A stretch of DNA of 64,000 bases from Pseudomonas sp. ACN8. GTDB taxonomy: Bacteria > Pseudomonadota > Gammaproteobacteria > Pseudomonadales > Pseudomonadaceae. The DNA lies in NCBI RefSeq assembly GCF_002303925.1, contig NZ_MRCS01000029.1, forward strand, positions 1 through 64,000. Reading direction: 5' to 3'. Within the stretch, counting starts at the first letter, position 1. Every line of letters begins with the position of its first letter. Shown here piece by piece: positions 63,405-64,000 of the stretch. Position numbers and translations under genes: made by a program. Below the pieces are notes generated by a model, which worked only from the letters and a program-made list of their open reading frames with translations, searched no databases and was not told the DNA's origin.

Positions 63405-64000
63405 ATGGCTTTGATCGTACAGAAATTTGGAGGCACCTCGGTCGGCACCGTCGAGAGAATCGAGCAGGTCGCCGACAAGGTTAAGAAATTCCGCGACGCC
63501 GGCGATGACCTGGTGGTTGTGCTGTCTGCAATGAGCGGCGAAACCAACCGTCTGATCGATCTGGCCAAGCAAATCAGTGGCGACGGTCAACCGGTTCCGC
63601 GCGAGCTGGACGTGATCGTTTCCACCGGTGAGCAGGTGACGATTGCCCTGTTGGCCATGGCGCTGATCAAGCGCGGCGTGCCGGCAGTGTCCTACACCGG
63701 CAACCAGGTGCGGATTCTGACGGATAGCGCGCACAATAAAGCGCGTATCCTGCAGATTGATGACCAGAAGATTCGCGGTGATCTGAAGGCCGGTCGTGTG
63801 GTGGTTGTCGCCGGTTTCCAGGGCGTCGACGAGCACGGCAACATCACCACCCTCGGTCGTGGCGGTTCCGACACCACCGGCGTGGCGCTGGCGGCAGCCC
63901 TGAAGGCTGACGAATGCCAGATCTACACCGACGTCGACGGCGTCTACACCACCGACCCTCGTGTGGTGTCCGTGGCTCAGCGCCTGGACAAGATCACCTT
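63405..64000 (+). CDS. lysC: Aspartate kinase (partial, 5' part)
   Basis: The first 198 codons, cut by the right edge. It starts MALIVQKFGGTSVGTVERIEQV, with the aspartokinase KFGGTS motif, then VVLSAMSGETNRL and GRGGSDTTGVALAA. It phosphorylates aspartate on the way to lysine, threonine and methionine. The regulatory ACT domains would lie beyond the window. Position after alaS matches P. aeruginosa PA0903-PA0904. Confidence 0.94.
   Translation, partial: MALIVQKFGGTSVGTVERIEQVADKVKKFRDAGDDLVVVLSAMSGETNRLIDLAKQISGDGQPVPRELDVIVSTGEQVTIALLAMALIKRGVPAVSYTGNQVRILTDSAHNKARILQIDDQKIRGDLKAGRVVVVAGFQGVDEHGNITTLGRGGSDTTGVALAAALKADECQIYTDVDGVYTTDPRVVSVAQRLDKIT

Overview
The window is chromosomal DNA of a fluorescent pseudomonad, most likely the Pseudomonas fluorescens group. 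The evidence is gene order at the right end: acsA, an aot-type arginine/ornithine ABC transporter, argR, aruC-F-G-D-B-E, alaS and lysC match the layout I remember from P. aeruginosa PA0887-PA0904. The gluconate genes gntR-gntK-gntP and many REP palindromes with a GCGAGCAGGCTCGC core fit as well. No tRNA, rRNA or CRISPR array was seen.

Layout. (1) 1-4.7 kb, minus strand: four tightly coupled genes running off the left edge. In order of transcription they encode a Rieske oxygenase, a class III aminotransferase, an ornithine/lysine-type N-monooxygenase and a partial DAO-type FAD oxidoreductase. This looks like part of an amine N-oxidation or specialised-metabolite cluster with unknown product. 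(2) 5.2-8.5 kb: gluconate uptake and phosphorylation with three GntR operator-like sites. (3) 8.6-25.9 kb: mostly core or common accessory genes. They include alaC, exporters, GNAT enzymes, an ECF42 sigma-factor operon with its own promoter, a LysR/PACE efflux pair, a ZntB-like transporter, a chemoreceptor, a glycerophosphodiesterase, and a TetR/MBL-hydrolase pair with paired operators. (4) 25.9-29.4 kb: an accessory islet with a HigBA-type toxin-antitoxin pair, an XRE regulator with a LexA-type box, and uncharacterised genes. (5) 29.5-35.1 kb: a SulP transporter, then an accessory island holding an HNH endonuclease, a BRO-N protein preceded by an unusual repeat region, a class III nucleotide-cyclase-like protein, and a ParA-like ATPase. 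The last two are visibly AT-rich and overlap by one base. (6) 35.1-38.2 kb: nrdB without nrdA beside it, two small secreted proteins and a tandemly duplicated REP block. (7) 38.2-64 kb: acetate activation, then arginine/ornithine uptake and its regulator ArgR, then the arginine succinyltransferase (AST) catabolic pathway. A very large DUF6543/LRR effector-like gene sits between argR and aruC. A lumazine synthase paralogue behind an FMN riboswitch, threonine aldolase, alaS and the 5' part of lysC complete the window.

The best candidates for an undescribed system are the ParA-like ATPase plus nucleotide-cyclase-like pair (33.3-35.1 kb) and the N-oxidation cluster at the left edge. Functional names rest on sequence motifs and family knowledge only; no database search was run.
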